Origin: Ulvibacterium marinum
GTDB lineage: Bacteria; Bacteroidota; Bacteroidia; Flavobacteriales; Flavobacteriaceae
NCBI RefSeq assembly: GCF_003626755.1
Contig: NZ_RBCJ01000006.1
Location: forward strand, 310,001-374,000
Length of the DNA stretch: 64,000 bases
Reading direction: 5' to 3'
Shown: piece by piece, positions 19,235-28,744 of the stretch
Layout: each line of letters starts with the position of its first letter
Numbering within the stretch: position 1 is the first letter of the stretch
Program-made: the position numbers and the translations under genes
Notes under the pieces: generated by a model
Database searches by the model: none
What the model saw: the letters and a program-made list of their open reading frames with translations, nothing else
What the model was told of the DNA's origin: nothing

Positions 19235-20782
19235 ATGAACGAAAACTCAAAATATCGATTGACTTTATCAAGGTTGTTCTTTTTAATGGGGTTCTTTTTT
19301 ATTTGCTCGTGCCAAGAAAAAGGAAAACAACAGGAAAAAAGGAAACAAACGGTCACACTTCCCAATGTAGTAATCATTTTAGCCGATGATCTTGGGTATG
19401 GGGACTTGGGCTCATATAACAAAAATTCCCTGGTTCCAACACCTAATCTGGACAAGCTGGCATCACAAGGTATACGGTTGACCGATGCCTATTGTCCGGT
19501 AGCAGCGTGTTCGCCATCCCGATATGCTTTGATGACCGGAAGTTATCCCTTCCGAAGCTGGAAAAAAACAGGGGTATTGGCCAACTATGAACCCTCTATG
19601 ATGGCAAAAGGTCAACTTACCCTGCCCCAAATGTTGCAAAATGCAGGGTATACCACGGCCGGTTTCGGCAAATGGCATTTGGGGGCCTCGTTTCCAACCT
19701 TGGATGGGGAAAAACCGGCAAGCTATGGAAAACATAGGGCACCGAACAACGGTGCAAATCTGGATTTAAGCAAACCTATTACAGACGGCCCGGTACACCA
19801 TGGGTTTGAGCACTGGTACGGATTCAGTTGTGCCAGTGAATGTTGGATTATGGACGAAAAGGAGATTGTTGCGGCCTTGCAGCATGACTTTTACAATATA
19901 GCTTCGGCTCAGAACAAAGATCATATTGAAATCGTTCCATCAGACGAATATCTCGATAGGATTACCACAAAAAGCACACAGTTTTTACAAAGACATACTC
20001 AAGCTGATAAAGACCAACCTTTTTTCCTGTACTTTGCGCCTTATGTGCCCCATGTTCCCTTAGCGGCAAGTAAAGAGTTTCAAGGTACTACCAAGGCGGG
20101 ATTATATGGCGATTATGTATATGAGCTGGACACATATATCGGCAAACTATTGGATACCTTGGATAGTTTGCAACTGGCGGAGAATACTGTTGTTTTATTT
20201 GCCAGTGACAACGGGTCACATTTTGAAATTACACGATCAGATATTGACTTGACAACAACTACCAATAGCGCGGAAAGTATTCCAAAAAAAGACCAATATG
20301 ATAGTGGACATTATCCAAACGGAGTGTTGCGAGGAACAAAAAGGACCGCTTGGGAAGGGGGGGTGAGGACTCCGTTCATTGCACGTTGGCCTGGCCATTT
20401 TCCAAAGAACACTAAATCTACCCAACTCTTTGCCCTAAACGATGTCATAGCGACCCTTGCCTCAATTATAGGTTATGACCTTCCTGTTGATATGGCAGTG
20501 GACAGTTATGATCAGCTTTCTGTTTTGGAGGGAAAAGATGAAAGCATACGAAAGTCGGTCGTTGTACAATCTTCAGGAAATCGGTATGGCGTGAGAAGAG
20601 GCGATTGGAAGTATATTGAACCTACGGGTGAAGATGACAATGGTGAACTGTATAACCTCAAAGATGATGTTTCGGAATCTAAAAATCGCTATAAGGAACA
20701 TCCAGTGTTTGCCCAAGAGCTTAAGGAACACTTGAATGCTATCCAAAAAAGCGAGGCGTCAAATATGGACGCAAACCCTTAA
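19235..20782 (+). CDS. Lipoprotein sulfatase, Cys-type (formylglycine)
   Basis: 515 residues, signal peptide with lipobox ICSC (Cys26). Sulfatase signature CSPSRYALMTG at 92-102; Cys92 would be converted to formylglycine by an anaerobic or aerobic maturase encoded elsewhere. Metal ligands Asp51-Asp52 (ILADDLGYGD), the second signature GFGKWHLG, and FASDNGSH for the C-terminal metal pair are all visible. The protein hydrolyses sulfate esters at the cell surface or in the periplasm, releasing sulfate from a glycan or related polymer. It is flanked by two paralogous FAD oxidoreductases, so it belongs to the same catabolic set downstream of susCD. Confidence 0.93.
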   Translation: MNENSKYRLTLSRLFFLMGFFFICSCQEKGKQQEKRKQTVTLPNVVIILADDLGYGDLGSYNKNSLVPTPNLDKLASQGIRLTDAYCPVAACSPSRYALMTGSYPFRSWKKTGVLANYEPSMMAKGQLTLPQMLQNAGYTTAGFGKWHLGASFPTLDGEKPASYGKHRAPNNGANLDLSKPITDGPVHHGFEHWYGFSCASECWIMDEKEIVAALQHDFYNIASAQNKDHIEIVPSDEYLDRITTKSTQFLQRHTQADKDQPFFLYFAPYVPHVPLAASKEFQGTTKAGLYGDYVYELDTYIGKLLDTLDSLQLAENTVVLFASDNGSHFEITRSDIDLTTTTNSAESIPKKDQYDSGHYPNGVLRGTKRTAWEGGVRTPFIARWPGHFPKNTKSTQLFALNDVIATLASIIGYDLPVDMAVDSYDQLSVLEGKDESIRKSVVVQSSGNRYGVRRGDWKYIEPTGEDDNGELYNLKDDVSESKNRYKEHPVFAQELKEHLNAIQKSEASNMDANP

Positions 20783-20837
20783 TTCTTGTGCTATGGCCAT
20801 TACAGGAGTAAAAGTAAATTTGACAAAAATAGATATA

Positions 20838-22508
20838 ATGAAAAAAAACGTAGTTAACCTCATTTCGCTTCCCATAATCTTAGTTTTAGCATTAGCCTTT
20901 CTATGGAACTGTAAACAAGAAACCGAAATAAAAGCTGATTCAAATACGGCCGATATCATTATTTATGGCGGCACTTCCGCAGCCGTAATTGCCGCTGTGG
21001 AAGCCAAAAAATCAGGGAAGTCAGTAATTGTGGTTTCCCCGGACAAGCATTTGGGCGGATTGTCATCGGGAGGGCTGGGCTTTACCGATACTGGGGATAA
21101 AAGTGTTATCGGTGGTCTTGCCAGGGAATTTTATCATCGGGTATGGCAACATTACAATACGGATGTGGCCTGGAAATGGCAGCCCAAGGAGGAATATGGC
21201 AACAAAGGGCAGGGGACACCTGCCATGGATGGAGAGAATCGCACTATGTGGATTTTTGAGCCACATGTGGCGGAGAAAGTATTTGAGAATTTGATTGAGG
21301 AATATGAAATCCGGGTAGATCGGGATGAGTGGTTGAATAGGGAGAATGGTGTAGAAATGGCCGATGGTAAAATCGTATCGATTACTACTTTGAGCGGCAA
21401 AACATATACAGGGAAAATGTTCCTGGACACAACGTATGAAGGAGATTTAATGGCAACGGCCGGGGTAAGTTATCACGTGGGTCGTGAAGGTCGTGATGTC
21501 TACGGGGAAGAATGGAACGGGGTACAGACGGGAGTATTGCATCATGGTCACTGGTTTGAATCCGATATCTCACCCTATATTACTCCTAACGACCCCTCTA
21601 GCGGACTTTTACCAAGGGTATCAGATGAACATCCGGGAGAAAAGTATAGTGGTGACGATAAAATACAGGCGTATTGCTTTCGAACATGTATGACCAATCA
21701 CGACCCCAATAGAGTACCCTTCCCTAAACCTGAGGGTTATGACCCCATGCAATATGAACTTTTGGGCAGGGTTTTCGATACAGGTTGGGACGGTTGGTTC
21801 AACAAATTCGATATCATACCAAACCATAAAACCGATACCAACAATCACGGTCCCTTTAGTAGTGATAACATTGGGATGAACTATGAGTATCCGGAAGGTT
21901 CCTATAAACGTAGAAAGGAAATTATTAAAGAACACGAGCAGTACCAAAAAGGCCTTTTATGGTTTGTGGCCAACGACCCAAGGGTACCTGAAAATATACG
22001 GTTGGAAATGTCCAAATGGGGACTTTCAAAAGACGAGTTTATAGATAACGACAACTGGCCACACCAGATTTATGTTCGTGAGGCTAGGCGTATGATCGGG
22101 GAGTTTGTAATGACGGAAAATGAACTGTTAAAAAAACGGCCCACACCAAATTCTGTCGGCATGGGTTCCTATACAATGGATTCTCATAACATACAACGTT
22201 ATATCAAAGAAGATGGTTTTGTACAAAACGAGGGGGACATTGGAGTAAGCACTAATGGACCCTACGCCATATCCTATGGTTCCTTGGTTCCGAAAAAGGA
22301 CGAATGTACCAATTTGCTTGTTCCTGTATGCGTATCCTCCAGTCATATCGCCTTTGGGTCCATTCGCATGGAGCCGGTTTTTATGATTCTGGGGCAATCC
22401 GCAGCGGCTGCTGCAACAATGGCCATTGATGAGGGTATAGCCGTACAGGACGTGAAGTATGAAATGCTAAGCAAATCATTGTTGGAAAAAGGTCAAATCT
22501 TGAAATGA
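20838..22508 (+). CDS. Secreted FAD-dependent oxidoreductase (PF12831 type), copy 2
   Basis: 556 residues from the ATG at 20838. A longer frame reaches back to 20736, but that part overlaps the sulfatase gene and lacks a signal peptide, whereas the chosen start opens directly with one (MKKNVVNLISLPIILVLALA). FAD motif: IIIYGGTSAAVIAAVEAKKSGKSVIVVSP with GGLSSGGLGFTD. The C-terminal block [27 protein letters not shown] is nearly the same as in copy 1. The two copies differ mainly in the middle third and could act on different positions of the same substrate. Reaction unknown. Confidence 0.87.
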   Translation: MKKNVVNLISLPIILVLALAFLWNCKQETEIKADSNTADIIIYGGTSAAVIAAVEAKKSGKSVIVVSPDKHLGGLSSGGLGFTDTGDKSVIGGLAREFYHRVWQHYNTDVAWKWQPKEEYGNKGQGTPAMDGENRTMWIFEPHVAEKVFENLIEEYEIRVDRDEWLNRENGVEMADGKIVSITTLSGKTYTGKMFLDTTYEGDLMATAGVSYHVGREGRDVYGEEWNGVQTGVLHHGHWFESDISPYITPNDPSSGLLPRVSDEHPGEKYSGDDKIQAYCFRTCMTNHDPNRVPFPKPEGYDPMQYELLGRVFDTGWDGWFNKFDIIPNHKTDTNNHGPFSSDNIGMNYEYPEGSYKRRKEIIKEHEQYQKGLLWFVANDPRVPENIRLEMSKWGLSKDEFIDNDNWPHQIYVREARRMIGEFVMTENELLKKRPTPNSVGMGSYTMDSHNIQRYIKEDGFVQNEGDIGVSTNGPYAISYGSLVPKKDECTNLLVPVCVSSSHIAFGSIRMEPVFMILGQSAAAAATMAIDEGIAVQDVKYEMLSKSLLEKGQILK

Positions 22509-22597
22509 GGTACTTTGGATTTGATGGTAGCCCAATATTTTTTGGGAATTTTTCATTTCAACAAAAGTAAGGTAGTAGTAAAAAAATCATTTTATCA

Positions 22598-24052
22598 ATG
22601 GTTTCATTTATCGTATCCATCATTGTATTAATTGCCGGTTACTTCATTTATGGGAAGATTATTGAAAGGATTTTCGGTATCGATACCGAGCGTAAAACTC
22701 CAGCGGTACTATTGCGGGATGATATTGATTTTGTTCCGCTGCCCCAGTGGAGGGTTTTTCTTATTCAATTTTTGAACATAGCAGGTTTGGGCCCTATTTT
22801 TGGAGCGATAGCAGGTGCAATGTTTGGGCCAGCTGCATTCCTATGGATTGTTCTAGGAAGTATTTTTGCCGGCGCCGTACACGATTACTTTTCTGGAATG
22901 CTTTCCCTCCGGCACAATGGATTAAGTATTAGTGAGGTTGTAGGCATCTATCTTGGCCCAAATGTAAAACAGATTATGCGGCTATTTACGGTAGCCTTGT
23001 TGATTTTTGTCGGGACGGTTTTTTTAGTAGGTCCTGCAAAGATAATTAACGGAATGACAGGTGATATGTGGAACCTTTGGATCTGGGTAGGCGTTATTTT
23101 AGCTTATTACATCTTATCCACTCTACTTCCCATAGACAAGCTGATTAGCAAATTGTATCCTATTTTTGGTATGGCCATGCTTTTAATGGCAATAGGTCTG
23201 CTTGTGGCCCTACTTTTTGGCGACTATAAAATTCCCGAACTGAATCCTGGAAACCTTAGGAACATGACCACCAATCCAGATGAGACTCCCTTGTTTCCTA
23301 TTCTTTTTGTAACCATAGCTTGTGGGGCGATTTCCGGTTTTCATTCTACACAATCGCCCTTAATGGCACGTTGCATAAAAAATGAAAGGTGTGGAAGAGG
23401 AATCTTTTTTGGAACTATGATAACCGAAGGGATCGTAGCGCTTATTTGGGCCGCAGCGGCCATGACCTTTTTCGGAAATGTAAGTGAACTTAACAACGCC
23501 ATGTTGGCCAATGATAATAATGCAGCTTGGGCCGCCAATGAAATATCATTGCACATGTTGGGAGGGATTGGAGGAATCTTAGCTTTATTGGGTATAGTCG
23601 CCGCTCCCATTACCTCTGGTGATACAGCCTTTCGTTCTGCACGATTGATATTGTCGGATGTTTTTAAATCCAATCAGAAAAAGATAAAGAACAGATTATA
23701 CATAAGTATTCCTCTTTTTGTCCTTGCCTTTTCTCTGACCCAAATTGATTTTGGTATCATATGGCGCTATTTTGCATGGAGCAATCAGACCTTGGCCACG
23801 GTAGTGCTTTGGACAATTACCGCTTATTTGATATTTGAGAGCAAAGCCTATTGGGTTACGTTATTTCCGGCAATCTTCATGACGATGGTATGCAGCACAT
23901 ATATTTTGATCGCACCTGAAGGATTTGAATTGGCCAATGATATTGCTTACTGGGGCGGAGCCTTAATAACCCTTTGTACCATTATTTTGTTTTGGACTTA
24001 TGTGATGAGAAAAAAAGCGGTTTCCCGAAGTATGAAAGAGACCTTTTCATGA
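22598..24052 (+). CDS. cstA: CstA-family inner-membrane transporter
   Basis: 484 residues, mostly hydrophobic with about 12-14 predicted membrane helices. The N-terminal CstA block (FVPLPQWRVFLIQFLNIAGLGPIFGAIAGAMFGPAAFLWIVLGSIFAGAVHDYFSGMLSLRH) is well conserved, as are ISGFHSTQSPLMARC and APITSGDTAFRSAR. It is shorter than the roughly 700-residue enterobacterial CstA, lacking the C-terminal extension; this short form is common in Bacteroidota. CstA proteins take up pyruvate or peptides. Its place after the oxidoreductase and sulfatase genes suggests import of a small breakdown product. Confidence 0.88.
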   Translation: MVSFIVSIIVLIAGYFIYGKIIERIFGIDTERKTPAVLLRDDIDFVPLPQWRVFLIQFLNIAGLGPIFGAIAGAMFGPAAFLWIVLGSIFAGAVHDYFSGMLSLRHNGLSISEVVGIYLGPNVKQIMRLFTVALLIFVGTVFLVGPAKIINGMTGDMWNLWIWVGVILAYYILSTLLPIDKLISKLYPIFGMAMLLMAIGLLVALLFGDYKIPELNPGNLRNMTTNPDETPLFPILFVTIACGAISGFHSTQSPLMARCIKNERCGRGIFFGTMITEGIVALIWAAAAMTFFGNVSELNNAMLANDNNAAWAANEISLHMLGGIGGILALLGIVAAPITSGDTAFRSARLILSDVFKSNQKKIKNRLYISIPLFVLAFSLTQIDFGIIWRYFAWSNQTLATVVLWTITAYLIFESKAYWVTLFPAIFMTMVCSTYILIAPEGFELANDIAYWGGALITLCTIILFWTYVMRKKAVSRSMKETFS

Positions 24053-24103
24053 TAAGGAAAATCAATCTGAAGTTTATAATCCGAGTTGGTTTAGTTATTC
24101 GAG

Positions 24104-24137
24104 AAAAAGGGGTATGGAATTTCTCGTATCCCTTTTT
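24104..24137 (+). terminator. Terminator after the CstA-type gene
   Basis: AAAAAGGGG and the following TATG (24104-24116) pair with CGTATCCCTTTTT (24125-24137). The T-run closes the stem, and the A-run on the other side could make it work in both directions for the convergent gene at 24322. Confidence 0.75.
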
Positions 24138-24321
24138 AACAAAAATCCATTTGAAAGTTCACGATTTAAACAGAACTATCCTATAATTTTCGAACGGCCC
24201 TTTTAATCATATTACGTATTGATTCTCCATGTTTACCTCCGGCCGCTCTTTGTAGTTATAAAAATTGATAAGCCCTTTCGCAATGGTCTTAAGAAACCAA
24301 CACGTTTATATTTATCCGCTT

Positions 24322-25413
24322 CTATACTACTTTTTTTGCATGGGTACTCATAGTGCATTGATATTGTTCTACAAAGAAATCATCCAATTCATCTGCTTTT
24401 ATTGCTAGCTCTTTTATCTTTATTTTGACATTATTTTTAGTCGTTTCATCCTTAAACAAATCGGATATATGTAATCTATATGAAATAAATATTTGATTTT
24501 TGTAGACCCCCAAGGAGAACGCCCCTTGATCACTTGCTACAAGATATTCATATAATTCACCAAGGTTCTGTTTGGGTAAATTGTTAAGTGGTGAGGTCAA
24601 ATACACATAATTTTTGTTCATCACAAAAATCCGTATTAACGAACTGCCTTGATGAAACTCCCAAAATTCAAATCCCGCACGAGTAATTACAGGATTAATG
24701 TCCAATTGCGTAAGGGCATCTTCAATAAACAAAGAAAATTCCCCTAGTTTTGTTTCCTCAAAAGCATTCTTATCCAAAGTTGCCCCACAATTGGAACAAT
24801 ACTCTTGTGCTTCATAAGATAACCCGGAACAAGAGGAGCACTGCAGCGAAAAATCAAAAGTCGTGTTTTCCTTAACACGCTCCACAACATCTTTAATTAC
24901 GGAAATAGGAATGGCAAACCCTACATTATCCGCATCATTAAATTTTGAAGAATTGATACCGGCCAATTTTCCATCATGTGTCACCAAGGGACCTCCACTA
25001 TTTCCAGGGTTGATAGCCGCATCGGTCTGTACAAAATACTTCCCGTTCATATGTTGTTCCGGATTGGACACAATACCGGAAGTGATAGTGAATGGCATTC
25101 CGAATGGATATCCTAGGGCATATACTTGCTGTTGTCTAGATAATACCAGATTGGGATCCAAAGTGATTGTATCCTTGATGTTTAATTTTGTTTCCGTTTT
25201 TAAAACCGCGATGTCCATGTCCGGGTTGGTTAAGATTACCTTGGCATGCATTCGGTTTTTTTTATCATCTTCTATAGCTACCTCTTTAAATCCTTCTATT
25301 ACGTGATGATTCGTGACTATAACATCCTGATCATGAATGTAAAAACAACTTCCTGTCCCGCGGGAGGTCAGTACTTTAAAAGTCACATTTTTTAAATGTT
25401 CTAAGTTTTGCAT
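24322..25413 (-). CDS. Cytoplasmic trypsin-like serine protease with zinc ribbon and YbjN-like C-terminus
   Basis: 363 residues without a signal peptide. Residues 1-185 form an S1C/DegP-like protease fold with the full triad: His37 (VTNHHV), Asp67 (PDMDIAVLK) and Ser139 (NPGNSGGPLV). Residues 192-210 are a four-cysteine zinc ribbon (CSSC...CSNC). Residues about 220-350 (FIEDALTQLDINPVITRAGFEFWEF..., LYEYLVASDQGAFSLGVYKNQIFISYRLHISDL) look like a YbjN/type-III-chaperone-like fold, which is inference from pattern only. No PDZ domain. It is 9 bases downstream of the gene at 25423 on the same strand, so they are probably co-transcribed and may share a target. Confidence 0.8.
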   Translation of the reverse strand: MQNLEHLKNVTFKVLTSRGTGSCFYIHDQDVIVTNHHVIEGFKEVAIEDDKKNRMHAKVILTNPDMDIAVLKTETKLNIKDTITLDPNLVLSRQQQVYALGYPFGMPFTITSGIVSNPEQHMNGKYFVQTDAAINPGNSGGPLVTHDGKLAGINSSKFNDADNVGFAIPISVIKDVVERVKENTTFDFSLQCSSCSGLSYEAQEYCSNCGATLDKNAFEETKLGEFSLFIEDALTQLDINPVITRAGFEFWEFHQGSSLIRIFVMNKNYVYLTSPLNNLPKQNLGELYEYLVASDQGAFSLGVYKNQIFISYRLHISDLFKDETTKNNVKIKIKELAIKADELDDFFVEQYQCTMSTHAKKVV

Positions 25414-25422
25414 TTTAAGTCT

Positions 25423-26586
25423 TTATTTAAACAATTTAGATAAAAAACCTTTTGTGGTTGAAGTAAGGTCTTGGGCTATGGTTTTATTTTTCATTATACC
25501 GTCCATACCCTTATATAAGACAGTTGCAGCCTCTTCCCATACTTTTTTATCCGCATTTCTCAGAACCTTAACTACTTGGTTATTGATGTCATCCTCTATA
25601 GTATTGTAATAGAATAGATCATAAAACGCTACCAATAAGGTTAAGGTAGCCGCAGTATATTGTTTATTCTGCATTTCCTTGGTAGCGGTTTCAAAAGGTT
25701 TCCCCCAGTTTCTTTTAAGACTTTCTATTTCGCTTCTGGATTTTATTGGGATAAATGTTTCCGCAACATACATATCCGCTACAAAATCTTCTTTACTTAT
25801 TGATTTAAGTGTGTTAAGAAAATTTTTCCCTCTCTGAATCCTAATTTGCATATCTTCCTTATTGTAAAGGCAATTAACCTGATGTTCAATATCGGTACGT
25901 AGCTTACCACTTGGAGCGATAAGATATTCAATACGCTTCAGCGTAATATTAATGATATCCCAATTGAAGTACTCAATTCTTTTTTCATCAAAATAATTTA
26001 TAAATTCTTCTGCTTCCGATAAGAGTGAGGTGAATTTTTGCCATGCACTATCAAGTAGATCTCGGTTATAAAAGTTTATTTTAGGCTCGTGCAATAGTTT
26101 AGCATCGAACAAGTTTATAAGTTCATCATCCAAGTTGTCTGCATTGTGACAAATTTCCTCCAGCACATAATAGATCTTATAGGGTTCACATAAATGCAAA
26201 GGAGTTGAATAATGGAAATTAAGGTGGTTATCCTTTAATTTTATCTGCGAAAGATTCAAGGGGTAGAAATTGACTTCTGCAATTTTTCTAAGTAAAGGAA
26301 TTTTATTTTTTTCCCCTATTTCCAAGAATGGAACTTTGATATGCAATTCTGTATCCGTAATCTCAATTTCTACAACAATGGATCCGTGTGGAATTTTAAA
26401 ATAGCTGTTGGTATCATTGCCGTATTTTTTTCTGAGGTCACTCCCTACATAATCGATAATAGAAAGAATGGTGTCCTTATAATAGTTTTCTTCATAGGCT
26501 TCTTTTGCATCGTCCCATTTTTCTATGGAAATCCGAGTGCGTAATGATGTCATTAGTGTTTCTTCAAAACTTAGCGCGTGTTTCAT
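25423..26586 (-). CDS. Unknown protein, YbjN-like N-terminal half, partner of the trypsin-like protease
   Basis: 387 residues, no signal peptide or membrane helix. The N-terminal half includes a block (FKIPHGSIVVEIEITDTELHIKVPFLEI..., KIPLLRKIAEVNFYPLNLSQIKLKDNHLNFHYSTPL, YKIYYVLEEICHNADNLDDELINLF) whose order of strands and helices resembles YbjN/chaperone-like domains. The C-terminal half is helical (FETATKEMQNKQYTAATLTLLVAFYDLFYYN) and not recognised. It is upstream of, and probably in an operon with, the protease gene whose C-terminus looks similar in type. A chaperone or adaptor role is speculative. The start ATG at 26586 gives an N-terminus rich in charged residues. Confidence 0.7.
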   Translation of the reverse strand: MKHALSFEETLMTSLRTRISIEKWDDAKEAYEENYYKDTILSIIDYVGSDLRKKYGNDTNSYFKIPHGSIVVEIEITDTELHIKVPFLEIGEKNKIPLLRKIAEVNFYPLNLSQIKLKDNHLNFHYSTPLHLCEPYKIYYVLEEICHNADNLDDELINLFDAKLLHEPKINFYNRDLLDSAWQKFTSLLSEAEEFINYFDEKRIEYFNWDIINITLKRIEYLIAPSGKLRTDIEHQVNCLYNKEDMQIRIQRGKNFLNTLKSISKEDFVADMYVAETFIPIKSRSEIESLKRNWGKPFETATKEMQNKQYTAATLTLLVAFYDLFYYNTIEDDINNQVVKVLRNADKKVWEEAATVLYKGMDGIMKNKTIAQDLTSTTKGFLSKLFK

Positions 26587-26805
26587 ATTTTTTGGTTAAG
26601 CAACTTGGATTAATTCGTATTCTTGGTCATAGTATTGCCCCATAGGGTATTAGACCTCTTTTTTTCTTTAGGTAACTAAAAAATTCAAATATGATCTCTT
26701 TTGAGGTTATCGTGTGCTTAATTCAGTTCATAAGGAGTTTCACGAACATTCATATACGCTTTGAAAAGACTTTCAAAGATGGCGATGAAGTATACAAACA
26801 GAAAG

Positions 26806-26883
26806 TTGGAACATGAAACCGAAGAATAATAAGGTCTTTGCGAATTCATAGGTTTGTGCCTAAGGGTTCGATTCATGTTCCAA
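26806..26883. repeat. 12-bp perfect inverted repeat with 54-base spacer
   Basis: TTGGAACATGAA at 26806-26817 and its exact complement TTCATGTTCCAA at 26872-26883. The spacer contains a smaller hairpin (TAGG...CCTA). It could be a structured leader RNA or a pair of regulator sites upstream of the serine hydrolase gene. Confidence 0.6.
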
Positions 26884-26955
26884 TTTATATCGGTTCACTT
26901 TGTTTTGAATGGTTTTATGTAAATCCAGTCTTTTACAGGAACTACTTTTAGCGAG

Positions 26956-26973
26956 AATTAATCAAAAAACAAA
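26956..26973 (+). repeat. 18-base leader block, copy 1
   Basis: AATTAATCAAAAAACAAA occurs here, 8 bases before the ATG at 26982, and again at 29813-29830 just before the relic reading frame at 29834. A shorter version (TTAAAAAACAAATG) precedes the gene at 30008. This suggests the three 5-prime regions share ancestry. Confidence 0.6.
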
Positions 26974-26981
26974 TTGGAATC

Positions 26982-28739
26982 ATGAAACTACATCACAACA
27001 TCTTTCTTATACTAGGATTACTGCTAACATGTGAAATTAATGCACAAAAACAATTTTCGCCTGCTGAATTGGAGCACTTCAAGCAAGACTTCAAGGAACT
27101 TGTAATCAAGAAAATGAAAAAACATAATGTTACAGGATTGAGCATTGCCATGGAAATTGAGGACCAACTGGTTCTCGAAGAAGGGTTTGGTCATGCAGAT
27201 AAATCAAATGGTATTAAAACGACAAAAAACACTGAGTATCCCATTGGGTCCGTATCAAAGATCATTACATCTACCGCCATTTTAAAACTATGTACGGATG
27301 GACTTATTGATATAGATAAACCATATACCCACTATGTTCAGGATTTTTCCATGAAATCACACTTTAAGGACGAAAATGAGTTTACAATACGGCATATGCT
27401 TTCACATTATGCCGGCCTCCCCAGGTTGCGTGCAAAAGGGTTTATGAAGAAAGCGCCAGAACCCTTGGAAAATCTTTTATTGAACTCCAAAGATGAATAC
27501 CTTATTTCACCTCCTGGAAGGGTGTATCAATATTCGGATTGGGGGGTTGATTTATTGTCCCTATTGGTAGAGCGCGTATCTGGAGTTTCTTATGAGGAAT
27601 ATGTTGAAAACAATATATTCAAACCACTAAAAATGGACCATTCGTATTTTGGTCCGGCCGAACGAACAAAAGGATATGACAATGGAACTGAAATCGACAC
27701 GTATAGCTATAGCTTTTCCGGTTCGGATGGTGTCACATCCAGCGTTACGGACATGCTCAAAATAGTCCGATTGTATACCAAGAATGGTAGAAGGGCAAAC
27801 AAGAAATTTCTGAGCGATGCGGTTGTTGAGGATGCCATCAAAAATCAGTTTGTTGACGCGCCATTGGCCTTTGATACGGGGATTGGACTCATGTGGGAGG
27901 TACTTAAATTGAAGAGCGGACATACCAGGGTTAAAAAGGCAGGTGTGCATGAACCTTTTTATTCTTACATCTTTTTTATTCCCGAGCTTGACACGTCAAT
28001 TATTATTTGTAGTAACTCCAATTCCAGTAGCGCAATTCATTGGGACAGTTGGGGTAAGTTATATTCTTTTGTGGGTAAAAAGTATAAAGCTTCCAAAAAT
28101 CATAACGCTAAAAAGGAGAAGGTCAATTATAAAAAAATCATATTGACCGATGATCAATTCAAAAAAATCGAGGGCACATATAGTACGTCTATCGGAATAT
28201 TAAACCTTAAGAGAAATGGCAATAAATTTGATGTGGATCTTAAGGCAGAGGATAAAAAAGGGATAGGTGTTCCATATTCCAATGGTCTAATAAAATTATA
28301 TGTCAAGGCTTTAGGAGTAAAAGTACATGCTATGGACGTTTTTTGGAAAGAATCAAACGATGAGGTTATAATTGGAGAACAATTTGAAAGTGGTACCAGA
28401 CACGTTATCGGCTCTAAAATCAACGCTAAAAAGATACCAAATTCATGGAAGAATGCAGTTGGCACCTATAAAGTTGACAACTATAGTGAAAATGATTACC
28501 AAACTATTGATAATTTGCAGCTGTTGATCAATTCGGATAATGTTCTGGAAATAAGGGGAAGTGCGAAGTTTCCTAGAGAAATGGAGATACAGTTAGGTTT
28601 ATCACCAATATCTGATGAATTGGCTATTATTCCGGGATATAATTTTGATTTTTTCGGGGGAGAAACTGTTAAACTGGAGAAAACGAACGGCATGGACTAT
28701 TTGACCTTATCAGGATACAAGTTTAAAAGGTTAAAATAA
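26982..28739 (+). CDS. Secreted serine hydrolase, beta-lactamase/DD-peptidase fold
   Basis: 585 residues with a signal peptide (to about residue 22, EINAQ). The class-C/PBP4*-like fold has SxxK at Ser90-Lys93 (IGSVSKII). The second motif is YSD (184-186) in place of YxN, in VYQYSDWGVDLL. The third motif region is less clear. The extra C-terminal 200 residues (about 385-585) are beta-rich, as in proteins with a lipocalin-like DUF3471 tail. Likely a periplasmic or surface esterase, peptidase or amidase rather than a true beta-lactamase. It is 5 bases upstream of a LytTR-regulator gene, so co-transcription is likely. Confidence 0.85.
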   Translation: MKLHHNIFLILGLLLTCEINAQKQFSPAELEHFKQDFKELVIKKMKKHNVTGLSIAMEIEDQLVLEEGFGHADKSNGIKTTKNTEYPIGSVSKIITSTAILKLCTDGLIDIDKPYTHYVQDFSMKSHFKDENEFTIRHMLSHYAGLPRLRAKGFMKKAPEPLENLLLNSKDEYLISPPGRVYQYSDWGVDLLSLLVERVSGVSYEEYVENNIFKPLKMDHSYFGPAERTKGYDNGTEIDTYSYSFSGSDGVTSSVTDMLKIVRLYTKNGRRANKKFLSDAVVEDAIKNQFVDAPLAFDTGIGLMWEVLKLKSGHTRVKKAGVHEPFYSYIFFIPELDTSIIICSNSNSSSAIHWDSWGKLYSFVGKKYKASKNHNAKKEKVNYKKIILTDDQFKKIEGTYSTSIGILNLKRNGNKFDVDLKAEDKKGIGVPYSNGLIKLYVKALGVKVHAMDVFWKESNDEVIIGEQFESGTRHVIGSKINAKKIPNSWKNAVGTYKVDNYSENDYQTIDNLQLLINSDNVLEIRGSAKFPREMEIQLGLSPISDELAIIPGYNFDFFGGETVKLEKTNGMDYLTLSGYKFKRLK

Positions 28740-28744
28740 GGCAC

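Larger units (their letters stand above)
26587..26981. other. 395-base gap between divergent genes, holding an inverted repeat
   Basis: No open frame of note. The interval holds a 12-bp perfect inverted repeat (26806-26817 and 26872-26883) and, just before the start at 26982, an 18-base block repeated near 29813. It must also hold promoters for both flanking genes. Confidence 0.5.

Noticed and set aside
20736-20837. Upstream extension of the second FAD oxidoreductase
   Set aside because: Overlaps the sulfatase gene and hides the signal peptide that starts at 20838.
22531-22546. CCCAA/TTGGG hairpin after the second FAD oxidoreductase as a terminator
   Set aside because: Stem of only five pairs with a weak T-run; too little to call.
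24863-25306. 147-codon frame opposite the trypsin-like protease
   Set aside because: The protease frame carries an intact catalytic triad; the opposite frame has no recognisable domain.
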